DNA from: an uncultured Ruminococcus sp.
GTDB taxonomy: Bacteria; Bacillota; Clostridia; Oscillospirales; Ruminococcaceae
Direction of reading: 5' to 3'
NCBI GenBank assembly: GCA_947177345.1
Contig: CAMWUB010000002.1
Location: 1-30,203, forward strand
DNA length: 30,203 nt
Below, one piece after another: positions 14,655 to 22,976 of this stretch. The position numbers and the translations under genes are program-made. Each line of letters opens with the position of its first letter. Position 1 is the stretch's first letter. The notes under the pieces are model-generated. The model made no database searches. It had not been told where the DNA came from and saw nothing but the letters and a program-made list of their open reading frames with translations.

Positions 14655-14839
14655 TGAAGGCTTCAGAAATCAGAGAAATGTCTGTTGACGAGCTGAACGA
14701 AAAGCTCACCAGTCTGAAAGAAGAGCTTTTTGCTCTCCGCTTTCAGCACGCTATCAACCAGCTTGAAAATACAGCACGTTTAAAGGCTGTAAAGAAAGAT
14801 ATTGCACGTGTAAAGACACAGCTCAATGCAGTGCAGTAA
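14654..14839 (+). CDS. rpmC: 50S ribosomal protein L29
   Basis: 61 residues. It is a two-helix protein with MKASEIREMSVDELNEKLTSLKEELFALRFQHAINQLENTARLKAVKKDIARVKT, the normal L29 pattern. L29 binds next to L23 at the tunnel exit. Ribosome-binding site GGAGG lies inside the end of rplP. Confidence 0.97.
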   Translation: MKASEIREMSVDELNEKLTSLKEELFALRFQHAINQLENTARLKAVKKDIARVKTQLNAVQ

Positions 14840-14858
14840 GAAAGGGAGGATTTAGCTA

Positions 14859-15119
14859 ATGTCTACTGAAAGAAACCTTAGAAAGACAAGAGTAGGTAAG
14901 GTTGTAAGCGATAAGATGGATAAAACCGTTGTAGTTGCTATCGTTGATAACGTTAAACACCCGCTTTATAAGAAAATCATCAAGCGTACCGTCAAGCTCA
15001 AGGCTCATGACGAAAACAATGAGTGCAGAATCGGCGACCGTGTTGAAGTTATGGAAACACGTCCGCTTTCCAAGGACAAGAGATGGCGTGTTACAACCAT
15101 CATTGAAAAGGCTAAGTAA
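14859..15119 (+). CDS. rpsQ: 30S ribosomal protein S17
   Basis: 86 residues. The OB-fold pattern RKTRVGKVVSDKMDKTVVVAIVDNVKHPLYKKIIKRTVKLKAHDE, then RIGDRVEVMETRPLSKDKRWRV, is that of S17, a primary 16S rRNA-binding protein. Behind AAAGGGAGG; 19 nt after rpmC. Confidence 0.98.
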   Translation: MSTERNLRKTRVGKVVSDKMDKTVVVAIVDNVKHPLYKKIIKRTVKLKAHDENNECRIGDRVEVMETRPLSKDKRWRVTTIIEKAK

Positions 15120-15157
15120 TTTTATATAAGCTTTATGCTTGAAAGGAGGAACTCGCT

Positions 15158-15526
15158 GTGATACAGATGCAGACTTATCTTAAAGTCGCTGATAACACTG
15201 GCGCTAAGGAGCTTATGTGTATCAGAGTTCTGGGAGGTACACGCAGAAGATATGCAAATATCGGCGATGTAGTCGTTGCTTCCGTCAAGAAAGCAACACC
15301 CGGAGGCGTTGTAAAAAAGGGCGATGTTGTAAAGGCAGTTATCGTTCGTTCAGCAAAGGGTCTCAGACGTGAAGACGGTACTTATATCCGCTTCGATGAG
15401 AACGCTGCTGTTATTATCAAGGAAGACAAGAACCCGAAAGGCACACGTATATTCGGACCAGTTGCGAAAGAATTACGTGAAAAGGAATATACAAAAATTC
15501 TCAGCCTTGCTCCGGAAGTTCTTTAA
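15158..15526 (+). CDS. rplN: 50S ribosomal protein L14
   Basis: 122 residues, exactly the usual length when started at the GTG at 15158, which follows AAAGGAGG. Family pattern: MIQMQTYLKVADNTGAKELMCIRVLGG, VVASVKKATPGGVVKKGDVVKAVIVR and RFDENAAVIIKEDKNPKGTRIFGPVAKELR. L14 forms an intersubunit bridge and binds the silencing factor RsfS. The GTG context (AACTCGCTGTGA) is nearly the same as that of the KOW gene at 21920. Confidence 0.98.
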   Translation: MIQMQTYLKVADNTGAKELMCIRVLGGTRRRYANIGDVVVASVKKATPGGVVKKGDVVKAVIVRSAKGLRREDGTYIRFDENAAVIIKEDKNPKGTRIFGPVAKELREKEYTKILSLAPEVL

Positions 15527-15544
15527 TGGAGGTGTCATTCGATT

Positions 15545-15886
15545 ATGAGCAAAGTACACGTTAAAACCGGTGACACTGTTATCCTCCTTACTGGTAAGTA
15601 CGAGGATAAGTTCAACGGTAAGGGCGACAGAAAAACCGGCAAGGTTGTTCAGGTAAGCCCTAAGGAAGGCAAGGTAATTGTTGAGGGTATCAACATGATT
15701 ACCAAGCACATAAAGCCTACAAGAATGGGCGAAAAGGGCGGTATCGTAAGAACTGAAGCTCCTGTTTACGCTTCAAAGGTACAGCTTGTATGCCCTGAAT
15801 GTGGCAAGCCTACAAGGGTTGGTCACGTTATCGAGGACGGCAAAAAGCTCCGTGCTTGCAAGAAGTGCGGTAAGTCTTTTGAATAA
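15545..15886 (+). CDS. rplX: 50S ribosomal protein L24 with C-terminal zinc ribbon
   Basis: 113 residues. The KOW fold is in the first part (VKTGDTVILLTGKYEDK...GKVVQVSPKEGKVIVEGINM), followed by the KHIKPTRMGEKGGIVRTEAPV segment. The C-terminus carries two cysteine pairs, CPEC (83, 86) and CKKC (105, 108), forming a probable zinc ribbon, which is a known variant of L24. L24 starts 50S assembly on 23S rRNA domain I. Confidence 0.97.
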   Translation: MSKVHVKTGDTVILLTGKYEDKFNGKGDRKTGKVVQVSPKEGKVIVEGINMITKHIKPTRMGEKGGIVRTEAPVYASKVQLVCPECGKPTRVGHVIEDGKKLRACKKCGKSFE

Positions 15887-15904
15887 TATAAAGGAGAAAC
15901 GACA

Positions 15905-16444
15905 ATGGCAAGATTAAAGGATTATTACGTTAGCGACGTTGCTCCTGCACTCATGAAGAAGTTCGGCTACAAGAGCGTTATGCAGATTCCGAAACTCGAA
16001 AAGGTTGTTATCAACGTCGGAGCAGGCGAAGCTAAGGACAATGCTAAGGTTATCGACGCTATCATGACAGACCTCGCTGCTATAACAGGTCAGAAGCCGA
16101 TAGTTTGCAGAGCCAAGAAGTCTGTAGCTAACTTCAAACTCCGTGAGGGTATGCCGATAGGCGTTAAGGTTACACTCAGAAGTGAAAAAATGTACGAATT
16201 TGTGGATAAGCTTTTCAATGTAGCATTCCCACGTGTTCGTGACTTCAGAGGTATCAACGGTAACTCTTTCGACGGTAAGGGCAACTACTCAACAGGTATC
16301 AAGGAACAGCTTATCTTCCCTGAAATCGAATACGATAAAATCGACAAGGTAAGAGGCATGGACATCAACTTCATCACTACAGCTAATACTGATGAAGAAG
16401 CTAAAGAGTTGCTTACACTTTTAGGCGCTCCGTTCATCAAGTAA
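15905..16444 (+). CDS. rplE: 50S ribosomal protein L5
   Basis: 179 residues, normal size. It contains MQIPKLEKVVINVGAGEAKDN, ITGQKPIVCRAKKSVANFKLREGMPIGVKVTLRSEKMYEF, and RVRDFRGINGNSFDGKGNYSTGIKEQLIFPEIEYD, all typical. L5 binds 5S rRNA and contacts S13 in the subunit bridge. Ribosome-binding site AAAGGAG. Confidence 0.98.
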   Translation: MARLKDYYVSDVAPALMKKFGYKSVMQIPKLEKVVINVGAGEAKDNAKVIDAIMTDLAAITGQKPIVCRAKKSVANFKLREGMPIGVKVTLRSEKMYEFVDKLFNVAFPRVRDFRGINGNSFDGKGNYSTGIKEQLIFPEIEYDKIDKVRGMDINFITTANTDEEAKELLTLLGAPFIK

Positions 16445-16460
16445 TCAGGGAGGTTTTGAA

Positions 16461-16646
16461 ATGGCTAAAAAGGCAATGATTAACAAGCAGCAGAGAACTC
16501 CCAAGTATTCCACAAGAGCATACAACAGATGCAAGATTTGTGGCAGACCGCACGCATATCTCAGAAAGTTCGGCATCTGCCGTATCTGTTTCAGAGAGCT
16601 TGCTCATGACGGTCAGATACCGGGTGTTAAAAAGGCAAGCTGGTAA
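16461..16646 (+). CDS. rpsN: 30S ribosomal protein S14, zinc-binding (type Z)
   Basis: 61 residues, the short zinc form rather than the ~100-residue zinc-free form. Two CxxC pairs (Cys24/Cys27 and Cys40/Cys43) with KICGRPHAYLRKFGICRICFRELA make the zinc site. S14 binds in the 30S head near S3 and S10. In several Firmicutes a zinc-free paralogue is used under zinc starvation; none is in this window. Confidence 0.98.
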   Translation: MAKKAMINKQQRTPKYSTRAYNRCKICGRPHAYLRKFGICRICFRELAHDGQIPGVKKASW

Positions 16647-16670
16647 AATACAAGAAGGAGGTCATTCGGC

Positions 16671-17069
16671 ATGCAAATCACTGATACAATAGCAGATTTA
16701 TTAACACGAATCCGCAATGCGAATACTGCAAAGCACGCCACAGTTGACGTTCCCGCTTCAAGAGTTAAGAAGGACATCACACAGATTCTCGTTGACGAGG
16801 GCTATGTGAAGGACTTCAAACTCATTGAGGACGGTAAGCAGGGTGTTATCAGAATCACGCTTAAATACGGCGACAACAAGTCACCTGTAATAACTGGTCT
16901 CAGAAGAGTTTCCAAGCCTGGTCTGCGTATCTACTCAAGTTGTGCAGATATGCCAAAGGTTAGAAAAGGTCTGGGTATCGCAATCGTTTCAACTTCAAAG
17001 GGAATCGTTACCGACAAGAAAGCAAGAGAGCTTAATGTCGGCGGTGAAGTTCTCGCATACATCTGGTAA
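16671..17069 (+). CDS. rpsH: 30S ribosomal protein S8
   Basis: 132 residues. It has ITDTIADLLTRIRNANTAKH at the N-terminus, LKYGDNKSPVITGLRRVSKPGLRIYSS in the middle and the closing STSKGIVTDKKARELNVGGEVLAYIW. S8 is a primary 16S rRNA binder; in Escherichia coli it represses the spc operon by binding mRNA near rplE. No comparable target could be judged by eye here. Confidence 0.98.
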   Translation: MQITDTIADLLTRIRNANTAKHATVDVPASRVKKDITQILVDEGYVKDFKLIEDGKQGVIRITLKYGDNKSPVITGLRRVSKPGLRIYSSCADMPKVRKGLGIAIVSTSKGIVTDKKARELNVGGEVLAYIW

Positions 17070-17081
17070 GGAGGAACTAAA

Positions 17082-17627
17082 ATGTCAAGAATAGGCAAAA
17101 TGCCCGTTGCAGTTCCGGCAGGTGTAGAAGTTGCTATCAACGACAACTGCGTTACAGTCAAGGGAGCTAAGGGCGAACTTACAACACAGTTCAGTAAGGA
17201 ACTCGGCATTGAGTACGCTGACGGTGTTATCACAGTAACAAGACCGAGCGACGATAAAAAACATCGTTCATTACACGGTCTTACAAGAACACTTATTGCC
17301 AATATGGTTGAGGGTGTTACAAACGGATATTCCAAAACTCTTGAAATAGAGGGTGTCGGCTACCGTGCAGCAAAACAGGGAAATGCGGTTAAAATCAACC
17401 TCGGTTTTTCCCACGATGTTATTATTGAGGAAACAGATGCTATCAAGCTGGACGTTCCTCAGCCTAACAGAATCGTTGTAAGCGGTATCGACAAACAGGC
17501 TGTAGGTCAGTTTGCAGCTGAAATACGTGAAAAGCGTCCGCCTGAACCGTACAAGGGCAAGGGTATAAGATACGCCGGTGAACGTATTATCCGCAAGGAA
17601 GGTAAGTCCGGTAAGGGCAAGAAGTAA
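17082..17627 (+). CDS. rplF: 50S ribosomal protein L6
   Basis: 181 residues. Two repeated L6 domains: MSRIGKMPVAVPAGVEVAINDNCVTVKGAKGELT, then VEGVTNGYSKTLEIEGVGYRAAKQGNAVKINLGFSH, ending with the signature PPEPYKGKGIRYAGERIIRKEGKSGKGKK. L6 lies near the sarcin-ricin loop. Only 12 nt after rpsH, with GGAGG. Confidence 0.98.
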   Translation: MSRIGKMPVAVPAGVEVAINDNCVTVKGAKGELTTQFSKELGIEYADGVITVTRPSDDKKHRSLHGLTRTLIANMVEGVTNGYSKTLEIEGVGYRAAKQGNAVKINLGFSHDVIIEETDAIKLDVPQPNRIVVSGIDKQAVGQFAAEIREKRPPEPYKGKGIRYAGERIIRKEGKSGKGKK

Positions 17628-17646
17628 TTAAAAGGAGCAAATTGCT

Positions 17647-18006
17647 ATGATTAAGAAATTCGACAGCAATAAGGCAAGATTAAAGAGACACCGCAGAGTC
17701 CGTGCAAAGATATCCGGTACTGCTGAACGCCCACGTCTCAATGTGTTCCGTTCTTCAAAGCATATCTATGCTCAGCTTATCGACGACGTGAACGGTGTTA
17801 CTCTTGCTTCTGCATCAAGCATGGACAAAGGTTTTGAAGGCAACGGCGGTAACATCGAAGCAGCACGCAAAGTCGGTGCAATGATTGCTAAAAATGCTAC
17901 AGATAAGGGCATTACAGAAGTTGTTTTCGACAGAGGCGGTTATCTTTATCACGGACGTGTCAAGGAACTCGCTGAAGGCGCACGTGAAAACGGATTAAAG
18001 TTCTAA
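17647..18006 (+). CDS. rplR: 50S ribosomal protein L18
   Basis: 119 residues. It has the typical RLKRHRRVRAKISGTAERPRLNVFRSSKHIYAQLIDDVNGVTLASASS and the C-terminal VVFDRGGYLYHGRVKELAEGARENGLKF. L18 binds 5S rRNA together with L5. Normal length, no anomalies; AAAGGAG site. Confidence 0.98.
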   Translation: MIKKFDSNKARLKRHRRVRAKISGTAERPRLNVFRSSKHIYAQLIDDVNGVTLASASSMDKGFEGNGGNIEAARKVGAMIAKNATDKGITEVVFDRGGYLYHGRVKELAEGARENGLKF

Positions 18007-18021
18007 GAGGGAGGTAAAACA

Positions 18022-18522
18022 ATGGCAAATATTGAAACACAGGCTCCTGAACTCGTTGAAAAGGTTGTTTCTATCAACCGTGTATCAAAGACTGTCAAGG
18101 GTGGTCGTATCATGAAGTTCTCCGCACTCGTTGTAGTCGGCGACGGCAATGGTACTGTAGGTTTCGGTCTCGGCAAATCCGGTGAAGTTCCGGACGCTAT
18201 CCGCAAGGGTATCGAAGATGCAAAGAAGAACCTTGTAAAAATTCCGCTTAAGGGAACAACAATCCCTCACGAAATCGTCGGAGCTTTCGGAGCTGGCAGA
18301 GTTCTTATGAAGCCCGCTGCACCTGGTACTGGTGTTATTGCCGGTGGTCCTGTACGTGCGGTAATCGAAGTTGCAGGTATCAAGGATATAAGAACTAAGT
18401 CACTTCGTTCAAATAATCCTTGCAACGTGGTAAGAGCTACTATTAATGGTCTTACATCATGCACTTCTGCTAAGGAAGTAGCTGAAAAGAGAGGCAAGAC
18501 TGTTAAGGAAATTTTAGGCTAA
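18022..18522 (+). CDS. rpsE: 30S ribosomal protein S5
   Basis: 166 residues. The double-stranded RNA-binding half reads EKVVSINRVSKTVKGGRIMKFSALVVVGDGNGTVGFGLGKSGEVPDAIRKG, and the C-terminal half contains GAGRVLMKPAAPGTGVIAGGPVRAVIEVAGI and SLRSNNPCNVVRATINGL. S5 helps decoding fidelity and the mRNA helicase activity of the ribosome. Behind GGGAGG. Confidence 0.98.
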   Translation: MANIETQAPELVEKVVSINRVSKTVKGGRIMKFSALVVVGDGNGTVGFGLGKSGEVPDAIRKGIEDAKKNLVKIPLKGTTIPHEIVGAFGAGRVLMKPAAPGTGVIAGGPVRAVIEVAGIKDIRTKSLRSNNPCNVVRATINGLTSCTSAKEVAEKRGKTVKEILG

Positions 18523-18536
18523 GGAGGCAGTAACTT

Positions 18537-18713
18537 ATGGCAAAGAAAATTACACTTACAAAGAGCCTTATCGGCAGAAAGAAAGACCAGATTGCTACTG
18601 CTGAGTCTCTCGGTCTCAGAAAAATCGGCGACGTAACAGTTCAGCCGGATAACGCACAGACCACAGGAAAAATCAATAAAATTTCACACCTCATTGAGGT
18701 TACAGAAGCGTAA
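18537..18713 (+). CDS. rpmD: 50S ribosomal protein L30
   Basis: 58 residues: it reads MAKKITLTKSLIGRKKDQ, then ESLGLRKIGDVTVQPDN, then GKINKISHLIEV, the L30 fold found between S5 and L15 in this operon. L30 has the conserved S-x-I-G-R at the first loop. Ribosome-binding site AAGGAGG; 14 nt after rpsE. Confidence 0.97.
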   Translation: MAKKITLTKSLIGRKKDQIATAESLGLRKIGDVTVQPDNAQTTGKINKISHLIEVTEA

Positions 18714-18736
18714 AACACAAGGAGGTGCAATAAAGC

Positions 18737-19177
18737 ATGAAAATTCACGAGTTAACACCTGCTCCTGATTCAAACAAGGCTGTAAAGCGTGTCGGCAGAG
18801 GTCATGGTTCAGGAAACGGTAAAACAGCCGGTAAAGGTCACAAAGGTCAGAACGCACGTTCAGGCGGTGGCGTAAGAATCGGCTTTGAAGGCGGTCAGAT
18901 GCCTCTTGCAAGACGTATCCCTAAGAGAGGTTTTAACAATATCTTCGCAACAAAGTACGCTGTTGTAAACGTATCAGACCTTAACAAGTTTAAGGACGAT
19001 ACTGTTGTTGATACAGATTTACTCGTTGCTTCAGGACTTGTAAAGAAAGTCAACGACGGCGTTAAAATTCTCGGCAACGGTGAACTTACTGCAAAATTAA
19101 CTGTAAAGGCTGCTAAATTCTCACAGAGCGCTATCGAAAAAATCGAAAAGGCTGGCGGGAAGGCAGAGGTGATGTAA
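18737..19177 (+). CDS. rplO: 50S ribosomal protein L15
   Basis: 146 residues. The long basic N-terminal extension contains RVGRGHGSGNGKTAGKGHKGQNARSGGGVRIGFEGGQMPLARRIPKRGFNN, typical of L15, and the globular domain ends in KAAKFSQSAIEKIEKAGGKAEV. L15 is a late-assembly 50S protein. One base separates its stop from the secY start. Confidence 0.98.
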   Translation: MKIHELTPAPDSNKAVKRVGRGHGSGNGKTAGKGHKGQNARSGGGVRIGFEGGQMPLARRIPKRGFNNIFATKYAVVNVSDLNKFKDDTVVDTDLLVASGLVKKVNDGVKILGNGELTAKLTVKAAKFSQSAIEKIEKAGGKAEVM

Positions 19178-19178
19178 T

Positions 19179-20501
19179 GTGTTTCAGACACTGAAACGTG
19201 CCTGGAGTGTTCCGGAAATCCGAAAAAAACTCCTTTATACATTACTCATGATTTTTATATTCAGATTGGGAAGTGCTATAACTGTTCCGTTTCTTAATCA
19301 GGAAGTAGTTGCTTCATGGGTCAAGTTGAATACTGAGGGTACAGGTAACTTCCTTGAATATCTGAATACTATGACAGGTGGCGGTCTTTCAAAGGCTACT
19401 ATATTTTCACTGTCGATAACACCATTCATTAACGCATCTATCATCATGCAACTATTGACTTATGCATTGCCTCCTCTGGAGCGTCTGCGAGACGAGGGCG
19501 AAGAGGGGCGTAAGAAAATTGAAAAAATAACGCAGTTTGTCTCAATGGCACTGGCGGTTTTCATGTCGTTTGCGTATTATCTTACACTTAAACGTATGGA
19601 AGTAAACGGACAATATGCCGTCAAGTATTCGTCCGGCTGGGAAATGTATTTTTCAGGGGCGGTAATAATAATGTGTTTCATTGCCGGTGCTTTACTGGTT
19701 GTATGGATGGGCAACCGTGTAAGCGAAAATGGCATAGGAAACGGTATTTCAATTATACTCTTTGCAGGTATAGCAGCGAGATTCCCGACAGATGCAGGAC
19801 TTCTTGTAAGACTTACAAGGCAGGAACCAAGCAAATATTTATTTGTAACTATTGGTTATCTTGTATTCATAGTTTTTGAAATCGGCTTTGTTGTATTCAT
19901 GAACGAGGCTGAAAGAAGAATACCGATACAGTACGCAAAACGTGTTGTAGGAAGAAAACAGTATGGCGGACAGAAAACACATATTCCGATTAAAGTATGT
20001 ATGAGTGGTGTAATGCCAATCATCTTTGCAATGTCATTCATGTCACTTCCGGCTACAATACAGCTTTTCAAACCGGTTACAAAGACAAGTGGTTTTTATT
20101 ATCACTTCTGCCACTTCTTCAGTACAAGAAGTGCGTCATATGCAGTAATATACTTCCTGCTTATAATCGCATTCAACTATTTCTATGTATCAATCCAGTA
20201 TAATCCGGTAGAAATGGCTAACAACCTCAGACAGAGCAACGGTGGTATCCCTGGTATCAGACCTGGTAAACCTACTGCCGATTACATTCAGAGAGTACTT
20301 TCAAAGATTACACTTGTTGGTGCATTTTTCCTTGGAATTATCGCAGTAATTCCGATATTCATTTCAATAGCTGATTCACAGCTTGCATCGCTTTCAATGG
20401 GCGGAACTACAGTCCTTATCGCTGTAAGCGTTGCACTTGAAACAACACGTACACTTGAATCTCATATGATGATGAGACATCATAAAGGATTCTTAAAGTA
20501 A
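19179..20501 (+). CDS. secY: Protein translocase channel subunit SecY
   Basis: 440 residues. The start is GTG at 19179, supported by GAGGTGAT (19166-19173) five nt upstream; the overlapping ATG at 19177 is out of frame. It begins MFQTLKRAWSVPEIRKKLLYTLLMIFIFRLG (first membrane segment), has the plug region GGGLSKATIFSLSITPFINASIIMQLL, the cytosolic loop EAERRIPIQYAKRVVG, and NLRQSNGGIPGIRPGKPTADYI in the last large cytosolic loop. About ten membrane segments, the complete Sec channel subunit, which works with SecE, SecG and SecA (elsewhere). The YajC gene at 29172 is a related accessory. Confidence 0.98.
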   Translation: MFQTLKRAWSVPEIRKKLLYTLLMIFIFRLGSAITVPFLNQEVVASWVKLNTEGTGNFLEYLNTMTGGGLSKATIFSLSITPFINASIIMQLLTYALPPLERLRDEGEEGRKKIEKITQFVSMALAVFMSFAYYLTLKRMEVNGQYAVKYSSGWEMYFSGAVIIMCFIAGALLVVWMGNRVSENGIGNGISIILFAGIAARFPTDAGLLVRLTRQEPSKYLFVTIGYLVFIVFEIGFVVFMNEAERRIPIQYAKRVVGRKQYGGQKTHIPIKVCMSGVMPIIFAMSFMSLPATIQLFKPVTKTSGFYYHFCHFFSTRSASYAVIYFLLIIAFNYFYVSIQYNPVEMANNLRQSNGGIPGIRPGKPTADYIQRVLSKITLVGAFFLGIIAVIPIFISIADSQLASLSMGGTTVLIAVSVALETTRTLESHMMMRHHKGFLK

Positions 20502-20516
20502 GGAGGGGCAGAAATT

Positions 20517-21155
20517 ATGAATCTTATCTTTTTAGGTGCACCTGGTGCAGGTAAGGGAACTCAGGCGGAAGTTGTTTCTGACGCTCTGGAAATCCCGCAG
20601 ATTTCAACCGGTAATATTCTCCGTGAGGCTGTAAAGAACGGTACTGAATACGGTCTTAAGGCTAAGGAGGCTATGGACGCCGGTGCACTCGTTTCCGACG
20701 ATATTGTAATAGGCATTCTTAAGGACAGAATCGCTGAAGACGATTGCCAAAACGGCTTTATCCTCGACGGTTTCCCGAGAACAGTTCCGCAGGCAGAAGC
20801 ACTCGATGCTATGGGTATTCAGATTGACAAGGTAATTGAAATCCACGTACCAGATGAGACAATCAAGCAGAGAGTTTCCGGCAGAAGAGTATGTCAGGGT
20901 TGCGGAGCATCTTACCATATCGAATATAAGCCGTCAAAGGTTGAGGGCGTATGCGATAAGTGCGGTGATAAAACAGTTATCCGTAAAGATGACCAGCCGG
21001 AAGTTGTTCTCGACAGACTCGCAACATATCATGAAAAAACTGCTCCTCTTAAGGATTATTATGAGAAGCAGGGCAAACTTCAGACTGTTATCGGACAGGA
21101 AGAAGTTGCTGATACTTCAAAGCTCACTCTTGCTGCTGTAGGAGTCGCTGAATGA
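20517..21155 (+). CDS. adk: Adenylate kinase
   Basis: 212 residues. The nucleotide-binding loop GAPGAGKGTQ is at residues about 7-16, followed by QISTGNILREAVKNGTEYG, the LIDGFPRT-type motif FILDGFPRTVPQAEAL, and a zinc-binding LID domain with CQGC and CDKC pairs, as in Gram-positive enzymes. It interconverts ATP plus AMP and 2 ADP. Overlaps map by 4 nt (ATGA). The secY-adk-map order is the usual Firmicutes arrangement. Confidence 0.98.
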   Translation: MNLIFLGAPGAGKGTQAEVVSDALEIPQISTGNILREAVKNGTEYGLKAKEAMDAGALVSDDIVIGILKDRIAEDDCQNGFILDGFPRTVPQAEALDAMGIQIDKVIEIHVPDETIKQRVSGRRVCQGCGASYHIEYKPSKVEGVCDKCGDKTVIRKDDQPEVVLDRLATYHEKTAPLKDYYEKQGKLQTVIGQEEVADTSKLTLAAVGVAE

Positions 21156-21904
21156 GTATAACTATAAAATCAAAGTCCGAACTTGCCATAATGCGTGAAG
21201 CCGGTAAAATAACCGGTGGCGCAATATGGTATGCGGGCGAAAGATTAAAAGCAGGTATGTCCACGCTTGACGTTGATAAACTTATTGGTAGCTACTTTGC
21301 AAAGCATGGCTGTAAATCCTGTTTCAAGGGTTTGTACGGATTTCCTGCAAACGCCTGTATTTCGGTAAATGATGAAGTAATTCACGGTATACCGAAAGCA
21401 AACCGCAGACTTGAGGAAGGCGATATTGTAAGCATTGATACCGGAGCTTTTTATAAGGGATTCAATGGTGACAGTTGCTGGACTTTCCCGGTCGGCAAAA
21501 TTTCTGATGAGGCAAAGGCATTGCTTGAGGTTACGGAGCAGTCACTTTATGAGGGGATTGCTCAGGCTCAGGTTGGCGCAAGAGTCGGGGATATTTCTCA
21601 TGCTGTAGAAGTCTATTGTGCTTCACGAGGCTACGGAATCGTAAGAAATTACTGCGGTCACGGTATCGGAAGAGAGGTTCACGAATCTCCCGAAATTCCA
21701 AACTGGGGACGTGCCGGACACGGTTCAAGACTGGTTGCCGGTATGACTATTTGTATCGAACCTATGATTAACGTCAGGGGTGATGATGTGAAAGTCATGA
21801 AAGACGGATGGACGGTCAAAACAACAAGCGGTTCATTATCAGCACACTTTGAACACGCTATCGCAATAACTCCTGACGGTCCCGTCATTCTGACACAGCC
21901 GTGA
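21152..21904 (+). CDS. map: Type I methionine aminopeptidase
   Basis: 250 residues. It removes the initiator methionine from nascent proteins. The five metal ligands are visible: Asp in SIDTGAFYKG, Asp in NGDSCWTFPVG, His in GHGIGREVHESPEIPNWG, Glu in TICIEPMI and Glu in SAHFEHAIAIT, plus the substrate-binding His in NDEVIHGIP. No zinc-finger extension. Overlaps adk by 4 nt, so translation is coupled. Confidence 0.98.
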   Translation: MSITIKSKSELAIMREAGKITGGAIWYAGERLKAGMSTLDVDKLIGSYFAKHGCKSCFKGLYGFPANACISVNDEVIHGIPKANRRLEEGDIVSIDTGAFYKGFNGDSCWTFPVGKISDEAKALLEVTEQSLYEGIAQAQVGARVGDISHAVEVYCASRGYGIVRNYCGHGIGREVHESPEIPNWGRAGHGSRLVAGMTICIEPMINVRGDDVKVMKDGWTVKTTSGSLSAHFEHAIAITPDGPVILTQP

Positions 21905-21919
21905 CGGAGGGAACTCGTT

Positions 21920-22165
21920 GTGAAGTTATGCATAGGCTCAGTTGTAAGAGCGGTCGCCGGTAGAGACAGCGGAAAATTATTCGTTGTGACCGACGTTCAG
22001 AATGGATATTGCTTTATTGTTGACGGTAAAAGTCGTAAACTGAACTCGTACAAGAGGAAGAACATAAAGCACGTATCACCCACAGGCAGTATGATAGATA
22101 TAAACGATAATATAACTGATAAAAAACTCCGGACGTTGCTCAGACAGCTTGCAACGGAAGAGTAA
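21920..22165 (+). CDS. KOW-domain RNA-binding protein (L14e/L6e-like)
   Basis: 81 residues, starting at GTG behind GGAGGG. The N-terminal half has the KOW pattern: LCIGSVVRAVAGRDSGKLFVVTD then GYCFIVDGKSRKLNSYKRKNIKHVSPTG. The C-terminal half is a short amphipathic stretch ending LRTLLRQLATEE. Small proteins of this kind are found between map and infA in many Clostridia and Bacilli and are annotated as KOW or ribosomal L14e-like proteins. Probably binds rRNA or ribosome-associated RNA; precise role unknown. Confidence 0.88.
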   Translation: MKLCIGSVVRAVAGRDSGKLFVVTDVQNGYCFIVDGKSRKLNSYKRKNIKHVSPTGSMIDINDNITDKKLRTLLRQLATEE

Positions 22166-22179
22166 AGGAGGTTATGAAA

Positions 22180-22398
22180 GTGTCAAAAGAAGATGTAATC
22201 GAAGTCGAGGGCGTTGTTACAGATGCTCTGCCGAATGCTATGTTTAAAGTTCAGCTTGAAAACGGTCACGAGGTACTCGCCCATGTTTCCGGCAAGCTCA
22301 GAATGAATTATATCAGAATTGTGCCAGGTGACAAGGTTAAACTTGAAATGTCACCATATGACCTTTCAAAAGGTCGTATAACATGGCGTGTTAAGTAA
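22180..22398 (+). CDS. infA: Translation initiation factor IF-1
   Basis: 72 residues from the GTG at 22180. This start gives MSKEDVIEVEGVV, the universal IF-1 N-terminus, and lies 8 nt after AAAGGAGG; the ATG at 22174 is in frame but only 2 nt from that site. The OB-fold reads ALPNAMFKVQLENGHEVLAHVSGKLRMNYIRIVPGDKVKLEMSPYDLSKGRITWR. IF-1 blocks the A site during initiation. The order KOW-infA-rpmJ-rpsM is standard. Confidence 0.97.
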   Translation: MSKEDVIEVEGVVTDALPNAMFKVQLENGHEVLAHVSGKLRMNYIRIVPGDKVKLEMSPYDLSKGRITWRVK

Positions 22399-22445
22399 AT
22401 AAAGGATTCTAAAAAATCCGCTATCCGCTAAAGGAGGTATTTTCA

Positions 22446-22559
22446 ATGAAAGTCAGACCTTCAGTAAAACCTATTTGCGAAAAGTGCAAGGTTATTAAAC
22501 GTAAAGGCAGAATCATGGTAATCTGCGAAAACCCTAAGCATAAACAGCGTCAGGGTTAA
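22446..22559 (+). CDS. rpmJ: 50S ribosomal protein L36
   Basis: 37 residues: MKVRPSVKPICEKCKVIKRK then GRIMVICENPKHKQRQG. The zinc ligands Cys11, Cys14, Cys27 and His32 are all present, so it is the zinc-binding form. Behind AAAGGAGG; 47 nt after infA. Confidence 0.97.
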   Translation: MKVRPSVKPICEKCKVIKRKGRIMVICENPKHKQRQG

Positions 22560-22593
22560 TCCGTAACGCATTATTTGGAGGTGCAAATAACAT

Positions 22594-22962
22594 ATGGCAA
22601 GAATAGCTGGTGTTGACCTTCCCAAGAATAAGAGAATCGAAATCGGTTTGACTTATATCTACGGAATCGGTCGTCAGACTGCAACAGATATACTCAGCAA
22701 CACAGGCATTAATCCGGATATCCGAGTTAAAGACCTCGCTGAAACAGATGTTGCTAAACTTCGTGACTATATCGATGCAAACTACACTGTTGAGGGTGAC
22801 CTCAGACGTGAAGTAGCACTCAACATCAAGAGACTTGTTGAGATTGGTTGTTACAGAGGCGTTCGTCACAGAAAGGGTCTCCCTGTAAGAGGTCAGAGAA
22901 CCAAGACCAACGCAAGAACCCGTAAAGGTCCTGTAAAGACAATCGCAAACAAGAAGAAGTAA
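22594..22962 (+). CDS. rpsM: 30S ribosomal protein S13
   Basis: 122 residues. It opens MARIAGVDLPKNKRIEIGLTYIYGIGRQTA and ends with GVRHRKGLPVRGQRTKTNARTRKGPVKTIANKKK, typical of S13 with its basic tail reaching toward the P-site tRNA. S13 contacts L5 in the subunit bridge. First of the alpha-operon genes here; no separate promoter seen. Confidence 0.98.
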   Translation: MARIAGVDLPKNKRIEIGLTYIYGIGRQTATDILSNTGINPDIRVKDLAETDVAKLRDYIDANYTVEGDLRREVALNIKRLVEIGCYRGVRHRKGLPVRGQRTKTNARTRKGPVKTIANKKK

Positions 22963-22976
22963 GGAGGTTATGAGCT

